From: Nocardia paucivorans NBRC 100373
GTDB lineage: Bacteria; Actinomycetota; Actinomycetes; Mycobacteriales; Mycobacteriaceae
Direction: 5' to 3'
NCBI RefSeq assembly: GCF_000308675.1
Contig: NZ_BAGE01000024.1
Location: 38,871-102,870, forward strand
DNA length: 64,000 nucleotides
In this document: one piece after another, positions 25,861-34,721 of the stretch
How positions within the stretch are numbered: the first letter of the stretch is position 1
Layout of the letters: every line of letters begins with the position of its first letter
Notes under the pieces: generated by a model
Database searches by the model: none
Told to the model about the DNA's origin: nothing
Seen by the model: the letters and a program-made list of their open reading frames with translations, nothing else
Position numbers and translations under genes: made by a program

Positions 25861-27231
25861 TCACACACCTGCCCGGGGTTGTTCGTCCCGGACAGGCGGG
25901 CACACGATCATCGGCAGCCGGTCGAGTTGCACGGTGGCTGCCGCGATTTGCCGTACCGTCACGCCTGCCACCGGTTCCAGCCGAGCCCGCGCCGCCACCG
26001 TTGCCAGAACGGTTTTTGCCTCCAACCAGGCGAAGGGCTCGCCGATGCAGTTGCGATTACCGATACCGAAGGGCTGAAAGGCCCCGCTGCGGGTCATTGT
26101 CTTGCGGTACTCCGGGGTCCACCGGTCCGGGTCGAAAATCGCCGGGTCCGTATAATATTTCGGGTCGTTGTGCAAGGTGTACGGCGAATAGATGATCGTC
26201 GTACCGGAGGCGATGGCCACCCCACCGAGTTCGATATCGGCTGTGGTCTCGCGCATACCGAGCCAGACCGGGCAATAGCGGCGTAAGGTCTCGGTGACCA
26301 CTTTCTCCGTATAGACGAGGTCGTGAATATTGTCCGCGGTGACCGGTCCGTCACCGAGAACGTCCCTCGCCTCGCGTTCGAGTTGCTCCCGAATATCCGG
26401 CCGCCGCCCCAGCTCGTGGAAGGCGCAGGTCACTGCGTTCGAGACGGTTTCGTAGCCCGCCGCATACATCGTCATGACTTCGTCCCGGATCTCCCGGTCG
26501 CCGAGCCCGGAGCCGTCGTCGAAACGGGCCGCCAAGAGCATCGAGACGATATCGCGATGGTCCTGGCCCTGCGTCCGGTACTCGGCAATGATGCGGTCGA
26601 TGACCTCGACCAACCGCCGTACCCCGGCGTCGAAGGTCCGATTGCGCAGTGGCAGCCGCGCCAACCAGGGCAGCATGGCCCGTTTCGGCATCTCGGCGGC
26701 GACAACCGGAAATACCCGCAGCGATTCGGTCACCACCTCCTCGGCGATATCGCTGGAGAACAGCGACCGCGCCACGATTCGCAGGGACAGCGCGCCGAGC
26801 TCCTGATCCAGCTCGATCCGTTGCCCCGGCCGCCAGCCCTCGACCATCTTCGCCGCGCTGTCGGCCATGATGTCGATATAGCTCGCGACCTGCCCGCGAT
26901 GAAAACCCGGAGCCATCAACCGACGATGACGCATATGTTTCGGTTCGGACGAGACGACGATTCCATCGCCCAGCACCGCCCGCATGGCATCGAAGAATGC
27001 GCCCTTTTCCACACTGTGCGCGATTTTTCCCCGCAGCAACGGATCCAGCAGCTCCGGCGCGGTCACCACATAGGCATCCTTGCGCCCCAACCTGATTCGA
27101 ACGATCGGCTCGGAAAGCCGATGTAATTCGGCCAGGAATTCCAATGGTTTGCGCTGCAATCGTATGCCGTGACCGACGAGAGGTCGAGCGCGCGTCGAAG
27201 GCGTGCCGACAACTGTGGTTACACTCATCAT
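25861..27231 (-). CDS. Cytochrome P450
   Basis: The 456-residue protein has all the usual P450 marks: I-helix MYAAGYETVSNAVT with acid-Thr pair, K-helix ExxR in VVTETLRRYCP, the PERF-like DPDRWTPE, and the heme loop FQPFGIGNRNCIGEPFA with axial Cys near residue 395. The length and FGxGxRxCIG loop fit class II-like bacterial P450s related to those acting on terpenes or fatty acids. No redox partner gene is adjacent. Start ATG-ATG at 27231/27228 follows AGGACTTC. The 275 bases upstream (27232-27506) hold nothing recognisable. Confidence 0.92.
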   Translation of the reverse strand: MMSVTTVVGTPSTRARPLVGHGIRLQRKPLEFLAELHRLSEPIVRIRLGRKDAYVVTAPELLDPLLRGKIAHSVEKGAFFDAMRAVLGDGIVVSSEPKHMRHRRLMAPGFHRGQVASYIDIMADSAAKMVEGWRPGQRIELDQELGALSLRIVARSLFSSDIAEEVVTESLRVFPVVAAEMPKRAMLPWLARLPLRNRTFDAGVRRLVEVIDRIIAEYRTQGQDHRDIVSMLLAARFDDGSGLGDREIRDEVMTMYAAGYETVSNAVTCAFHELGRRPDIREQLEREARDVLGDGPVTADNIHDLVYTEKVVTETLRRYCPVWLGMRETTADIELGGVAIASGTTIIYSPYTLHNDPKYYTDPAIFDPDRWTPEYRKTMTRSGAFQPFGIGNRNCIGEPFAWLEAKTVLATVAARARLEPVAGVTVRQIAAATVQLDRLPMIVCPPVRDEQPRAGV

Positions 27232-27506
27232 GAAGTCCTAGGGCGAATTCGAACCATCGGTGAAACACATATCTCCGGGGCGCTCCGCATCGATACGGGT
27301 CCCGAAGCAGAGGAGATCTCCACCCCGGTATCCTCATCGGCCGATGTCTCATGGACAACTAGGGAAAACCCCATATATCTCCGGATGCCGGAGGATTTCA
27401 TGATTTCGTGGCGCACCGGCGGCTCGGACGGATCCGAACGTCGATCCGTCCCGTCCGCGCCGATCGCCCCCTCGCGGTCATGGGGACACGACCCGACCGG
27501 CACGGC

Positions 27507-28355
27507 TCACGAAACCAGCCCGGAATCCCGAATGGCTTCGGCCAATGGTTCCAATACCGCCGGGTCGTGCGGGGGCGGCAGATAGATGATCGCGAGTTCC
27601 AGGCCCTCGGCGCCCAATGCGGCGGCCCAATCGATGATCTCACCGTAACCGAGCTGGGGATCCAGTCGTTTCTGCGCCGATAGCGTGATCTCCTTCGGAT
27701 CGCGGCCGATATCGGCACAGTGAGCTGCCAATACATCGCGTTTGCGGGCGAATTCCTCGACCGTGCCGTTGACGAAGTTCCAGTGCTGGGCGTAGCGGGC
27801 GGTGATGCGGAGGGTGCGTTTCTCGCCGTTGCCGCCGATACAGATCGGGGGATGCGGACGCTGCGGGCCCTTGGGTTCGTTGCGAGCGCCGGTCAGTTGG
27901 TAGAACTTGCCGTCGAAATCCGTGGTTTCCCGACTCAACAGCTCGATGAGTACCTGACAGGCCTCTTCGAACCGGTCCATGCGTTCGGTGATACTGCCGA
28001 GCGGGATACCGTAGGCACCGGATTCCTCCTCGTTCCAGCCGGCGCCGATACCGAGTTCGAGACGACCGGCGGAAATGATGTCGAGGGTGGCGGCCATATT
28101 GGCCAGCACCGCGGGATGCCGGTAGTGCACCCCGGTCACCATCGTGCCGAGTCGCAGACGTTCGGTGGCCTGGGCCAACGCGGTCAGCGTGGTCCAACCC
28201 TCCATGCACGGGCCGGTGGAGTCGGAGAAGATCGGATAGAAGTGGTCGAAGGTCCAACCGGATTCGTAGATCTCGATATCGTCGGCGGCCCGCCAGACGG
28301 CCAACATATCGGCCCAGGTGGTTTCCTGTGGGGCGGTCTTGAACGCGAATCGCAT
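27507..28355 (-). CDS. LLM-class F420-dependent oxidoreductase
   Basis: The 282-residue protein is intact and typical: MRFAFKTAPQETTWADM, DHFYPIFSDSTGPCMEGW, ERLRLGTMVTGVHYRHPAVL, SAGRLELGIGAGWNEEES and PPICIGGNGEKRTLRI. Family members use reduced F420 (or FMN) in a TIM barrel to reduce or oxidise diverse metabolites. The start at 28355 lies only a few bases after a MerR-type promoter (28362-28394), so the transcript may be leaderless. It is 152 bases downstream of the CoA-transferase gene, in the same direction, with its own promoter. Confidence 0.9.
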   Translation of the reverse strand: MRFAFKTAPQETTWADMLAVWRAADDIEIYESGWTFDHFYPIFSDSTGPCMEGWTTLTALAQATERLRLGTMVTGVHYRHPAVLANMAATLDIISAGRLELGIGAGWNEEESGAYGIPLGSITERMDRFEEACQVLIELLSRETTDFDGKFYQLTGARNEPKGPQRPHPPICIGGNGEKRTLRITARYAQHWNFVNGTVEEFARKRDVLAAHCADIGRDPKEITLSAQKRLDPQLGYGEIIDWAAALGAEGLELAIIYLPPPHDPAVLEPLAEAIRDSGLVS

Positions 28356-28361
28356 GCCGAC

Positions 28362-28394
28362 AGGCTAGGACTTGGAGCACTCTCCAGGTCAAGT
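28362..28394 (-). promoter_or_regulatory. MerR-type promoter with 19-bp spacer
   Basis: Reading the minus strand, TTGACC is separated by 19 bases from TAGCCT. The long spacer contains the dyad TGGAG-AGTG-CTCCA (28373-28386), and ACTTG/CAAGT arms flank it. Over-long spacers with a central dyad are the signature of MerR-activated promoters. It drives the LLM gene; no MerR gene is adjacent. Confidence 0.6.
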
Positions 28395-28507
28395 ACGGCC
28401 CCGGCGCCCTTCGATACCTTCGATAGTGGTGAGCGCCGGTCCGCCGCTGCGTTCGTGGGGTACGACGCCGAAGGATTGCCGGCGCACATCACCTCGGTGG
28501 TAACAGG

Positions 28508-29629
28508 TCACGCAGTGGCGTCCGATGGTCCCGATGTCGGGGCATGCCCCGACCAGGTGTCGAGCACGGCGGCCAGATCACCTGTCACCGCTGGGACGGG
28601 TATCGCGGGCTCGGATCTCGAGAACCGCGGAGCCGGCGCGGGCTGGGTGTGCCCGCCGACGGTGAGGTAGCTGTTCCGCTCGCGCGCGTATTCGTGGGCG
28701 GTGGCCTCATCGAAATCGAGAACCGGTGTGACGCACGCGTCGACGCCGGCGAAATGCTCCTGCCATTCGGCGCGCGTCCGGCCCGCGAACCGTTGCGCGA
28801 GTACCCCTCGGATGAGTGACCAATTCGCCCGATCCCAGCGATCGGGCAGATCCGTGATGTCCAAGGCGGCGAGCAGGTTCCGCCAGAACACGTCCTCCAA
28901 CGCTCCGACGGCCATGAATCCGTCCGCACACCGGTATGTCGAGTAGAACGGCGCCGAACCGTCGAGGAGATTTCCCTGCTCTCGCGGCATCCAACGGCCG
29001 GCAGCCTTCCACGACCACTGGAGTTGGGCGAGTATGCCGACGCCGTCGGTCATCGCGACGTCGAGCACCTGTCCGCGTCCGGATCGGGTGCGTTCGTGCA
29101 GGGCGGCCAGAACACCGACGACCAACAGCATCGATCCGCCGCCGAAGTCGGCCACCAGGGATAGTGGTGGCACCGGCGGTAGACCCACCGGGCCCATGGC
29201 GTCGAGCACCCCGGTCAGGGCGAGGAAGTTGATGTCGTGACCGGCGTCGTGGGCGTGTGAACCGGTCTGACCCCATCCCGTCATTCGCGCATAGATGAGC
29301 CGGGGAGCGATTTCGGCGAAATCCCCGGGTCCCAGACCGAGTCGTTCCATCACCCCCGGGCGGAAACCTTCGACCAGCACATCCGCTCTCGTGATCAGAT
29401 CGCGTACCCGACGGATATCGTCGTCGTCCTTCAGATCGGCTTCGACGACACGCCGACCACGCCACAGACCGACGTCGGCATCGGCCTTCCCGTCGGGCGC
29501 CGGCACACCACCGGGACGACGTATCTGCACGACATCGGCCCCGAGATCGGCCAGTATCATGCACGAATGCGGTGTCGGCCCGAGTCCGAGCATCTCGACG
29601 ACACGCACTCCGCGCAATGGTCCGCTCAT
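28508..29629 (-). CDS. CaiB/BaiF-family CoA-transferase (AMACR-like)
   Basis: The 373-residue protein is a class III CoA-transferase/alpha-methylacyl-CoA racemase relative. It opens MSGPLRGVRVVEMLGLGPTP, then LADLGADVVQIRRPGG, VLVEGFRPGVMERLGLGP, ARMTGWGQTG, HDAGHDINFLALTG and GRGQVLDVAMTDGV, whose Asp is the expected active-site acid. The His in GHDINF matches the racemase His. It could epimerise 2-methylacyl-CoAs, as in side-chain breakdown of sterols or isoprenoids. The start overlaps the TetR stop by four bases, so it is coupled in the operon. Confidence 0.88.
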   Translation of the reverse strand: MSGPLRGVRVVEMLGLGPTPHSCMILADLGADVVQIRRPGGVPAPDGKADADVGLWRGRRVVEADLKDDDDIRRVRDLITRADVLVEGFRPGVMERLGLGPGDFAEIAPRLIYARMTGWGQTGSHAHDAGHDINFLALTGVLDAMGPVGLPPVPPLSLVADFGGGSMLLVVGVLAALHERTRSGRGQVLDVAMTDGVGILAQLQWSWKAAGRWMPREQGNLLDGSAPFYSTYRCADGFMAVGALEDVFWRNLLAALDITDLPDRWDRANWSLIRGVLAQRFAGRTRAEWQEHFAGVDACVTPVLDFDEATAHEYARERNSYLTVGGHTQPAPAPRFSRSEPAIPVPAVTGDLAAVLDTWSGHAPTSGPSDATA

Positions 29630-30255
29630 GCGCCGGTCTCCCGATGATGCAGAATTCCGCCGATCACGAAATCGATGTAGTCCGAGACCAGTTGGTCGAC
29701 ATCGTGATCATCGCGAAGCCACCAGCTGATGCCGTTCATGAGGTCGAGCACCGCAATGGCGGCCTGCATCGGATCCCGCACCACGAACGCGCCCGCCGCG
29801 GCACCCGCCGCGATGACATCCCGGACCCGGCGCTGATAGTACTTTCGATAGTCGGCGATCACGGCGAGATGCTCGGGCAGCAGTGCGGACAACTCTCGGA
29901 GCGCGACGAGATGCTCCACCCGATGCGCCGCCAGATGCCGGATGTGAACCTCGACGAGTCGGGCGAGCCTTTCGGCCGGCGCACCCTCCGCGTCGAGCAA
30001 CAGCAGGTGCTGTTGGGGATCCTTCGTCATCCGCAGCGCGATCGCGTAGAGGATTTCCTCTTTCGAGTGGAAGTGGTTGTAGAGGCTTGCTCCCTTGATC
30101 CCGACCGCGCGGGCGATATCGCGCATACCGGCGTTGTTGTAGCCGTGCTCGGCGAAGTACACGGCGGCGGCTTCGATGATCTCGTCGCGTTTGATCCGGG
30201 CACGCGGGGGGTTGTCGGCAACCGCACTCGTACGCGCCGTGGCGGCGTCTTTCAC
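29626..30255 (-). CDS. TetR-family regulator of the divergent catabolic cluster
   Basis: Starting at GTG 30255 (GGAAAGGA upstream, within the ligase stop) the product has 209 residues. It carries a typical TetR helix-turn-helix: RDEIIEAAAVYFAEHGYNN, MRDIARAVGIKGASLYNHF, HSKEEILYAI. The gene is embedded in the operon between ligase and CoA-transferase. Sterol-catabolic regulators such as KstR/KstR2 have similar settings and sense acyl-CoAs. The two CTAAC-N4-GTTAG palindromes between nitroreductase and flavin monooxygenase are the likely sites (inference). Confidence 0.88.
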   Translation of the reverse strand: MKDAATARTSAVADNPPRARIKRDEIIEAAAVYFAEHGYNNAGMRDIARAVGIKGASLYNHFHSKEEILYAIALRMTKDPQQHLLLLDAEGAPAERLARLVEVHIRHLAAHRVEHLVALRELSALLPEHLAVIADYRKYYQRRVRDVIAAGAAAGAFVVRDPMQAAIAVLDLMNGISWWLRDDHDVDQLVSDYIDFVIGGILHHRETGA

Positions 30256-30256
30256 C

Positions 30257-31876
30257 TCAGTCCTTTCCGTAGGCCCTGCGCAGCTCACGTTTGAGCAGTT
30301 TTCCCTGCGGGTCGGTGGGCAACTCCTTCAGGAGATGCACCGCCTTGGGGACCTTGTACGATGCCAGATCCGCACGGCAGTACTCGCGAAGCGCCTCGGC
30401 GGTCACCGTGGTGCCCTCACGAAGCACCACGAACGCGGTGACGGCTTCCGACCAGTAGTCGTCGGGCAGCCCGACCACCGCACAGCGGAGGACATCGGGA
30501 TGGGCCTGGACGACCCGTTCGACCTCTTGCGAGGACACATTGAACCCGCCGGTCTTGATCATGTCCTTCCGCCGATCCAGGAAGAACAGGTTGCCGTCGT
30601 CGTCCACGCGCACGATATCGCCGGTGTGCACCCAGCCGTCCGCCAGCACCTCGGCGGTCCGTTCCGGGTCCTTGTGGTATCCGACCATGACCGAGGGCGT
30701 TCGGCAGAGCAACTCACCCTCACCGGCGTCGTTGCCGTCGGCGTCGACCACCCGCACCTCCAGGTGACCCACCGGTTTTCCGATCCAGGCCGGATCTCGA
30801 TCGGGTATGTCCTCGAGTCGACGGAACCACCCCACCGACCCCAACTGGGTCAGCTCGGATTGCCCCCAGTAGGTCCCCCATATCGATTCCGGGGTCGCCT
30901 CGGCCCACGCATCGATGGCGAACGGCGATACCTGGCCGCCGTAGGTGAGGCACCGGCGTACCGTGCCCGCGGTATCGGGGCCGAAATCCGGATGGTTCGC
31001 CAATGCGATGAAGAACGTCGGCGTCTGCGCCAATACCGTGATGCGCTCGGCCCGGATGATCCGCAGCGACTCACCGGCCTCCAGGGAGGCGGGCAGGACG
31101 AGTGTTGCACCCAGCAGGGTCAACGAGGTGAGCGATCCGATGCCCGCAATCGTGTGGAAAGGCATGACGTAGAGCCAGACGTCATCGGGCAGACACCGCA
31201 ACCCCCAGGTGTATGCCGGAGCGGTGGAGATCAGGTAGTTGCGATGCGCGATCTCCACGCCCTTGGGGGCCGCCTCGGTCCCGCTGGTGTAGACGATCAT
31301 CGCCAGATCGTGTTCGTCGACCTCACAGTTCGGCTCCGCGTCGGAGGCCTCGGCGATGAGCGCCGAATAGGACTGCCACCGCGGGTCCGGCGAGTCGTCG
31401 ACGACGATGACCCCGGCGCCGGCACTTTCGGCGATCGGACCGGCAAGCGACGCGTACTCGGCGGTGGTCACCAGGACCGCGGGTTCGAGATGGTCGATCT
31501 GCTGGGCGATCTCCCGTTCCCCGAAGAGGAAATTGATCCCCGAATAGATTGCGCCGATCTTCAACGCCCCATAGTAGGCGACCACGGTCTCGACCCGATT
31601 TCGGCTCATCACCGCCACTCGATCGCCACGGGTCACCCCCAGGCGCAGGAGTGCATTCGCGAACCGGTTGGCGAGCCGATTCAGCTCACCGTAGGTGGTC
31701 GCGCGGCGCTGCCCCTCGGGGCCGTACGAGACGATCGCAAGCTTGCGCGCATGGGAACGGCCGAGTCGTCGGAGCTGGTCACCGATGGTGGCCCGTCTGA
31801 GTACGGCTTCCTGCTCCGGTGTCGGTCCAGAGTGTGTCGTCGTGTTCGTGGTCATCGTGTCTCCGGCGCCGCTCAT
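30257..31876 (-). CDS. Acyl-CoA synthetase (AMP-forming)
   Basis: The 539-residue ANL enzyme carries IVYTSGTEAAPKGVEIAHRN (P-loop), GTYWGQSELTQLG, GWVHTGDIVRVDDDGN, RRKDMIKTGGFNVSSQEVE, and the catalytic Lys in PQGKLLKRELR. The first loop reads SGTEAAPKG, as in FadD3/FadD17-like enzymes that activate unusual acids. It should make an acyl-CoA from the acid released by the neighbouring oxidation steps. The start ATG overlaps the nitroreductase stop (ATGA at 31873-31876). Confidence 0.9.
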   Translation of the reverse strand: MSGAGDTMTTNTTTHSGPTPEQEAVLRRATIGDQLRRLGRSHARKLAIVSYGPEGQRRATTYGELNRLANRFANALLRLGVTRGDRVAVMSRNRVETVVAYYGALKIGAIYSGINFLFGEREIAQQIDHLEPAVLVTTAEYASLAGPIAESAGAGVIVVDDSPDPRWQSYSALIAEASDAEPNCEVDEHDLAMIVYTSGTEAAPKGVEIAHRNYLISTAPAYTWGLRCLPDDVWLYVMPFHTIAGIGSLTSLTLLGATLVLPASLEAGESLRIIRAERITVLAQTPTFFIALANHPDFGPDTAGTVRRCLTYGGQVSPFAIDAWAEATPESIWGTYWGQSELTQLGSVGWFRRLEDIPDRDPAWIGKPVGHLEVRVVDADGNDAGEGELLCRTPSVMVGYHKDPERTAEVLADGWVHTGDIVRVDDDGNLFFLDRRKDMIKTGGFNVSSQEVERVVQAHPDVLRCAVVGLPDDYWSEAVTAFVVLREGTTVTAEALREYCRADLASYKVPKAVHLLKELPTDPQGKLLKRELRRAYGKD

Positions 31877-32511
31877 GCGAACATCGGGGCGTCGAAACGA
31901 TCCAGGAAGGCGATTTTCTCCACCGGCATTCGGGTGAGTTTGCGGGGGAAACCGTCACGGGGATATCCGACGGCGATATGGGCCGCGGTCAGATATCCGT
32001 CGGGAATGCGCAGGAGTGCTTTGACCTCGGGCTCCGCGGCGCACAGCAGAGTGGTGAGGGCCGAGGCCACACCTTGTTCCCGAAGCGCCAGTGTGAGGTT
32101 CTGGACGCTGGGATAGATCGATGCGCCGCCGACCACGCTGAGCCGGCCGAGTTCGTGGTCGGTGGGATGGAGGCCCTCGATTTCGGCGCAGGCCACGATG
32201 ATGACCGGAACCTCGCCGAGGTGGTGGGCGAAGTGGTTCGCGCTTTCGACGGTGGCCGGCACCGCACCGACATTTTTGACGCCGGCGACCACGGCGGCGT
32301 AGTAGGCCTCCCAGTAGGGCAGATACAGCTCCGCCAGCCGCTTCTTGGTCGCATCGTCCCGAACCACCACCCAGCGAACCGGTTGGCGATTTCCGCCCTG
32401 CGGTCCGAACCGCGCGTCGTCGAACGCCCGGTACAGCACTTCGTCGGAGACGTACTCGTCGGTGAAGTATCGGCAGGTCCCCGTCGACCGCATTGCTTCG
32501 CTGAGTTCCAT
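31873..32511 (-). CDS. Nitroreductase-family flavoprotein
   Basis: The 212-residue protein starts at ATG 32511 (AGGAGG 5 bases upstream). It shows the nitroreductase fold: MRSTGTCRYFTDEYVSDEVL, FGPQGGNRQPVRWVVVRDD, GGASIYPSVQNLTLALREQG and AAHIAVGYPRDGFPRKLTR. Such FMN enzymes reduce nitro groups, enones or quinones; some act in catabolic ring reduction. It is the first gene of the minus-strand operon, directly behind the operator at 32534-32549. Confidence 0.88.
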   Translation of the reverse strand: MELSEAMRSTGTCRYFTDEYVSDEVLYRAFDDARFGPQGGNRQPVRWVVVRDDATKKRLAELYLPYWEAYYAAVVAGVKNVGAVPATVESANHFAHHLGEVPVIIVACAEIEGLHPTDHELGRLSVVGGASIYPSVQNLTLALREQGVASALTTLLCAAEPEVKALLRIPDGYLTAAHIAVGYPRDGFPRKLTRMPVEKIAFLDRFDAPMFA

Positions 32512-32533
32512 CACAACCTCCTGGTTCACATCA

Positions 32534-32549
32534 GCTAACAGCAGTTAGC
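32534..32549. promoter_or_regulatory. TetR-type palindromic operator, copy 1
   Basis: GCTAAC-AGCA-GTTAGC is a perfect 6-4-6 palindrome, 22 bases before the nitroreductase ATG on the minus strand. It shares the CTAAC-N4-GTTAG core with copy 2 at 32632-32647. Confidence 0.75.
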
Positions 32550-32618
32550 ATGACTTCGGTCACACTCCCAGAGGTAATCCCACTTGTCAATAGGTAACCA
32601 TTCGCCTGTTTTCCGCCC

Positions 32619-32655
32619 TTGACTTCATTTAACTAACAATGGTTAGTATCGTTCA
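32619..32655 (+). promoter_or_regulatory. Promoter plus operator copy 2 of the flavin monooxygenase gene
   Basis: TTGACT (32619-32624) and TAGTAT (32644-32649) fit a -35/-10 pair with a 19-base gap. The palindrome ACTAAC-AATG-GTTAGT (32632-32647) covers the -10. The start codon at 32655 is about 6 bases after the -10, so the mRNA is probably leaderless. A bound repressor would block RNA polymerase. Confidence 0.65.
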
Positions 32656-34601
32656 TGACCTCGAATTCGGAGCAGAGCGCAGCGGAGCCCGATATCGCCC
32701 GGCTTCGACACGCCGTAGCGGCCGGGAACATCCCCACCCTCCTCGCGGTGCTGGTCGAGATGACCGGGGACGACCGTTGGTTGACCGACCGCTACCGCCC
32801 CACCCGCAGCCGCGGCATGGACGACAACAGCACCGGAGGACTTGCCCCGGAAATCCAGGAAGAGATCCGCGAAGCGGTGGTCGAGGCCGTCCTGGCATGG
32901 CACGAATCGGGGTGCCCGCCTCGCAGACCGGCCGACGAGCAGTTGGTGACCACATTGATGAACTTCACCGCCGGCGAGACCGTCCCGCACGAATTCGGTC
33001 CGATGATGACCGAGATCGTCCGGGGCACCGAACACACCGTCTCGGTCGACTCCGATGTGAGCGCATTGTCCGCCATCGTGATCGGCGCGGGTATCGCCGG
33101 CATGTTGATATCGGTGCGGCTGGCGGCGGCCGGCATCCCTCACCTCATCCTGGAGAAGAACACCGAGGTCGGCGGTTCCTGGTGGGAGAACACCTATCCG
33201 GGGGCCGGGGTGGACACACCGAGTTTCCTCTATTCGATTTCGTCGTTCGACCACAATTGGTCGACCCACTTCGGCAAACGCGACGAGGTACAGGAGTACC
33301 TGTCGAGATACGCCGACGAACACCGCATCCGGGAGCGGATACGTTTCGGTACCGAGGTCGAATCGGCCGCCTACGACCCCCGGGCCCAACAGTGGACCGT
33401 TACGGCCATGGATGCCGATGGGGACCGTACCGAGTTTCGCGCCCGACTGCTCATCAGCGCGGTAGGCCTGTTGAACCGCCCCAAGATCCCCCCGCTCGAA
33501 GGTCTCGACCGTTTCGAAGGGCCGCTCTTCCACTCGGCCCGATGGCCGGCCGAACTCCGCACCCCGGGCGCCCTCCACGGCAAGCGGGTGGCGATCATCG
33601 GCACCGGCGCGAGCGCGATGCAGATCGGACCGGCGATAGTGGACGAGGTCGAGTCGTTGACCGTCTTCCAACGTTCGCCGCAGTGGATCGCCCCCAATGA
33701 CGACTATTTCACCCCGGTGGGCGAGGATATCCACTGGCTGATGGACCATATACCGGGATACCGACAGTGGTATCGGGCCCGTCTGTCGTGGATTTTCAAC
33801 GACAAGGTCCACCCCTCGCTCCAAGTAGACCCCGAATGGTCGGTGGAGAACGAATCGATCAATGCCGTCAACCACGGCCATCGCGAGTTCTACCTGCGTT
33901 ACCTCCGTGAGCAGCTCGGCGACCGGGACGACCTGATCCGGGCGGCGACCCCGGACTATCCCCCGTTCGGCAAACGGATGCTGCTGGACAACGGGTGGTT
34001 CGCGATGCTGCGCCGACCGCATGTCGAACTCGTGCCGCAGGCCGTCGACGAGGTCACTTCGAGCGGTGTGATCGACGCGACCGGTACGAAGCGGGACTTC
34101 GACATCATCGTCTTCGCGACGGGCTTCCACAGCGACCGTTTCCTCTATCCCATGGATGTGCGCGGTCGTAGCGGACGATCGACCGTCGAGACCTGGGGAG
34201 AACACGACGCGTACGCCTATCTGGGTATCACCGTTCCCGACTTTCCCAACCTCTTCATCCTGACCGGACCGAATACGGCCCTCGGTCACGGCGGGAGTTT
34301 CATCAGCATCCTCGAGTGCCAGGTTCGCTATATCACCGACCTGATCAGGATCATGGCCGAGGAGAAACTGGGCGCCATCGAGGTCCGCCACGATGTGACC
34401 ATGGCATACAACCGCGCGGTGGACGAGGCCCACGCGCGCATGGTGTGGACCCATCCGGCGATGAACAACTGGTATCGCAATGCGGACGGCCGCGTGGTCG
34501 CGGTCCTACCGTGGCGGATCATCGACTACTGGACCAGAACACGATCGGCCGACCCGGACGATTACATTCGCGAACCGATCACCGAGGTGTCGCTGCCGTG
34601 A
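32655..34601 (+). CDS. Baeyer-Villiger-type flavin monooxygenase
   Basis: The 648-residue protein has two Rossmann motifs, VIGAGIAG (FAD, residues 143-149) and IGTGASAMQ (NADPH, near 315). Between them is the type I BVMO fingerprint F287-x-G-x3-H293-x3-W297 (FEGPLFHSARW). A ~135-residue helical N-terminal extension precedes the FAD site, as in a subgroup of long BVMOs. It should insert oxygen beside a ketone to make an ester or lactone using NADPH. The divergent nitroreductase, ligase and CoA-transferase suggest catabolism of a cyclic ketone. No ribosome site precedes the ATG. Confidence 0.92.
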   Translation: MTSNSEQSAAEPDIARLRHAVAAGNIPTLLAVLVEMTGDDRWLTDRYRPTRSRGMDDNSTGGLAPEIQEEIREAVVEAVLAWHESGCPPRRPADEQLVTTLMNFTAGETVPHEFGPMMTEIVRGTEHTVSVDSDVSALSAIVIGAGIAGMLISVRLAAAGIPHLILEKNTEVGGSWWENTYPGAGVDTPSFLYSISSFDHNWSTHFGKRDEVQEYLSRYADEHRIRERIRFGTEVESAAYDPRAQQWTVTAMDADGDRTEFRARLLISAVGLLNRPKIPPLEGLDRFEGPLFHSARWPAELRTPGALHGKRVAIIGTGASAMQIGPAIVDEVESLTVFQRSPQWIAPNDDYFTPVGEDIHWLMDHIPGYRQWYRARLSWIFNDKVHPSLQVDPEWSVENESINAVNHGHREFYLRYLREQLGDRDDLIRAATPDYPPFGKRMLLDNGWFAMLRRPHVELVPQAVDEVTSSGVIDATGTKRDFDIIVFATGFHSDRFLYPMDVRGRSGRSTVETWGEHDAYAYLGITVPDFPNLFILTGPNTALGHGGSFISILECQVRYITDLIRIMAEEKLGAIEVRHDVTMAYNRAVDEAHARMVWTHPAMNNWYRNADGRVVAVLPWRIIDYWTRTRSADPDDYIREPITEVSLP

Positions 34602-34721
34602 CCCGCCCGGTATCGCGCCGCTGTTGAGCACGCTCGGAGCATCGGAGAACGAACCCACACACCGCGCCACCACCGATGCACACCGGTCGAACTCGATACC
34701 CGATCCCGCCCCTCTCGGCGC

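Noticed and set aside
30176..32116. A 646-codon open frame on the plus strand
   Set aside because: It is antisense to the TetR and acyl-CoA ligase genes and into the nitroreductase gene; its translation has no motifs and is typical of GC-rich antisense frames.
32643..34454. A 603-codon open frame on the minus strand
   Set aside because: It is the complement of the flavin monooxygenase gene, which has a full set of motifs.
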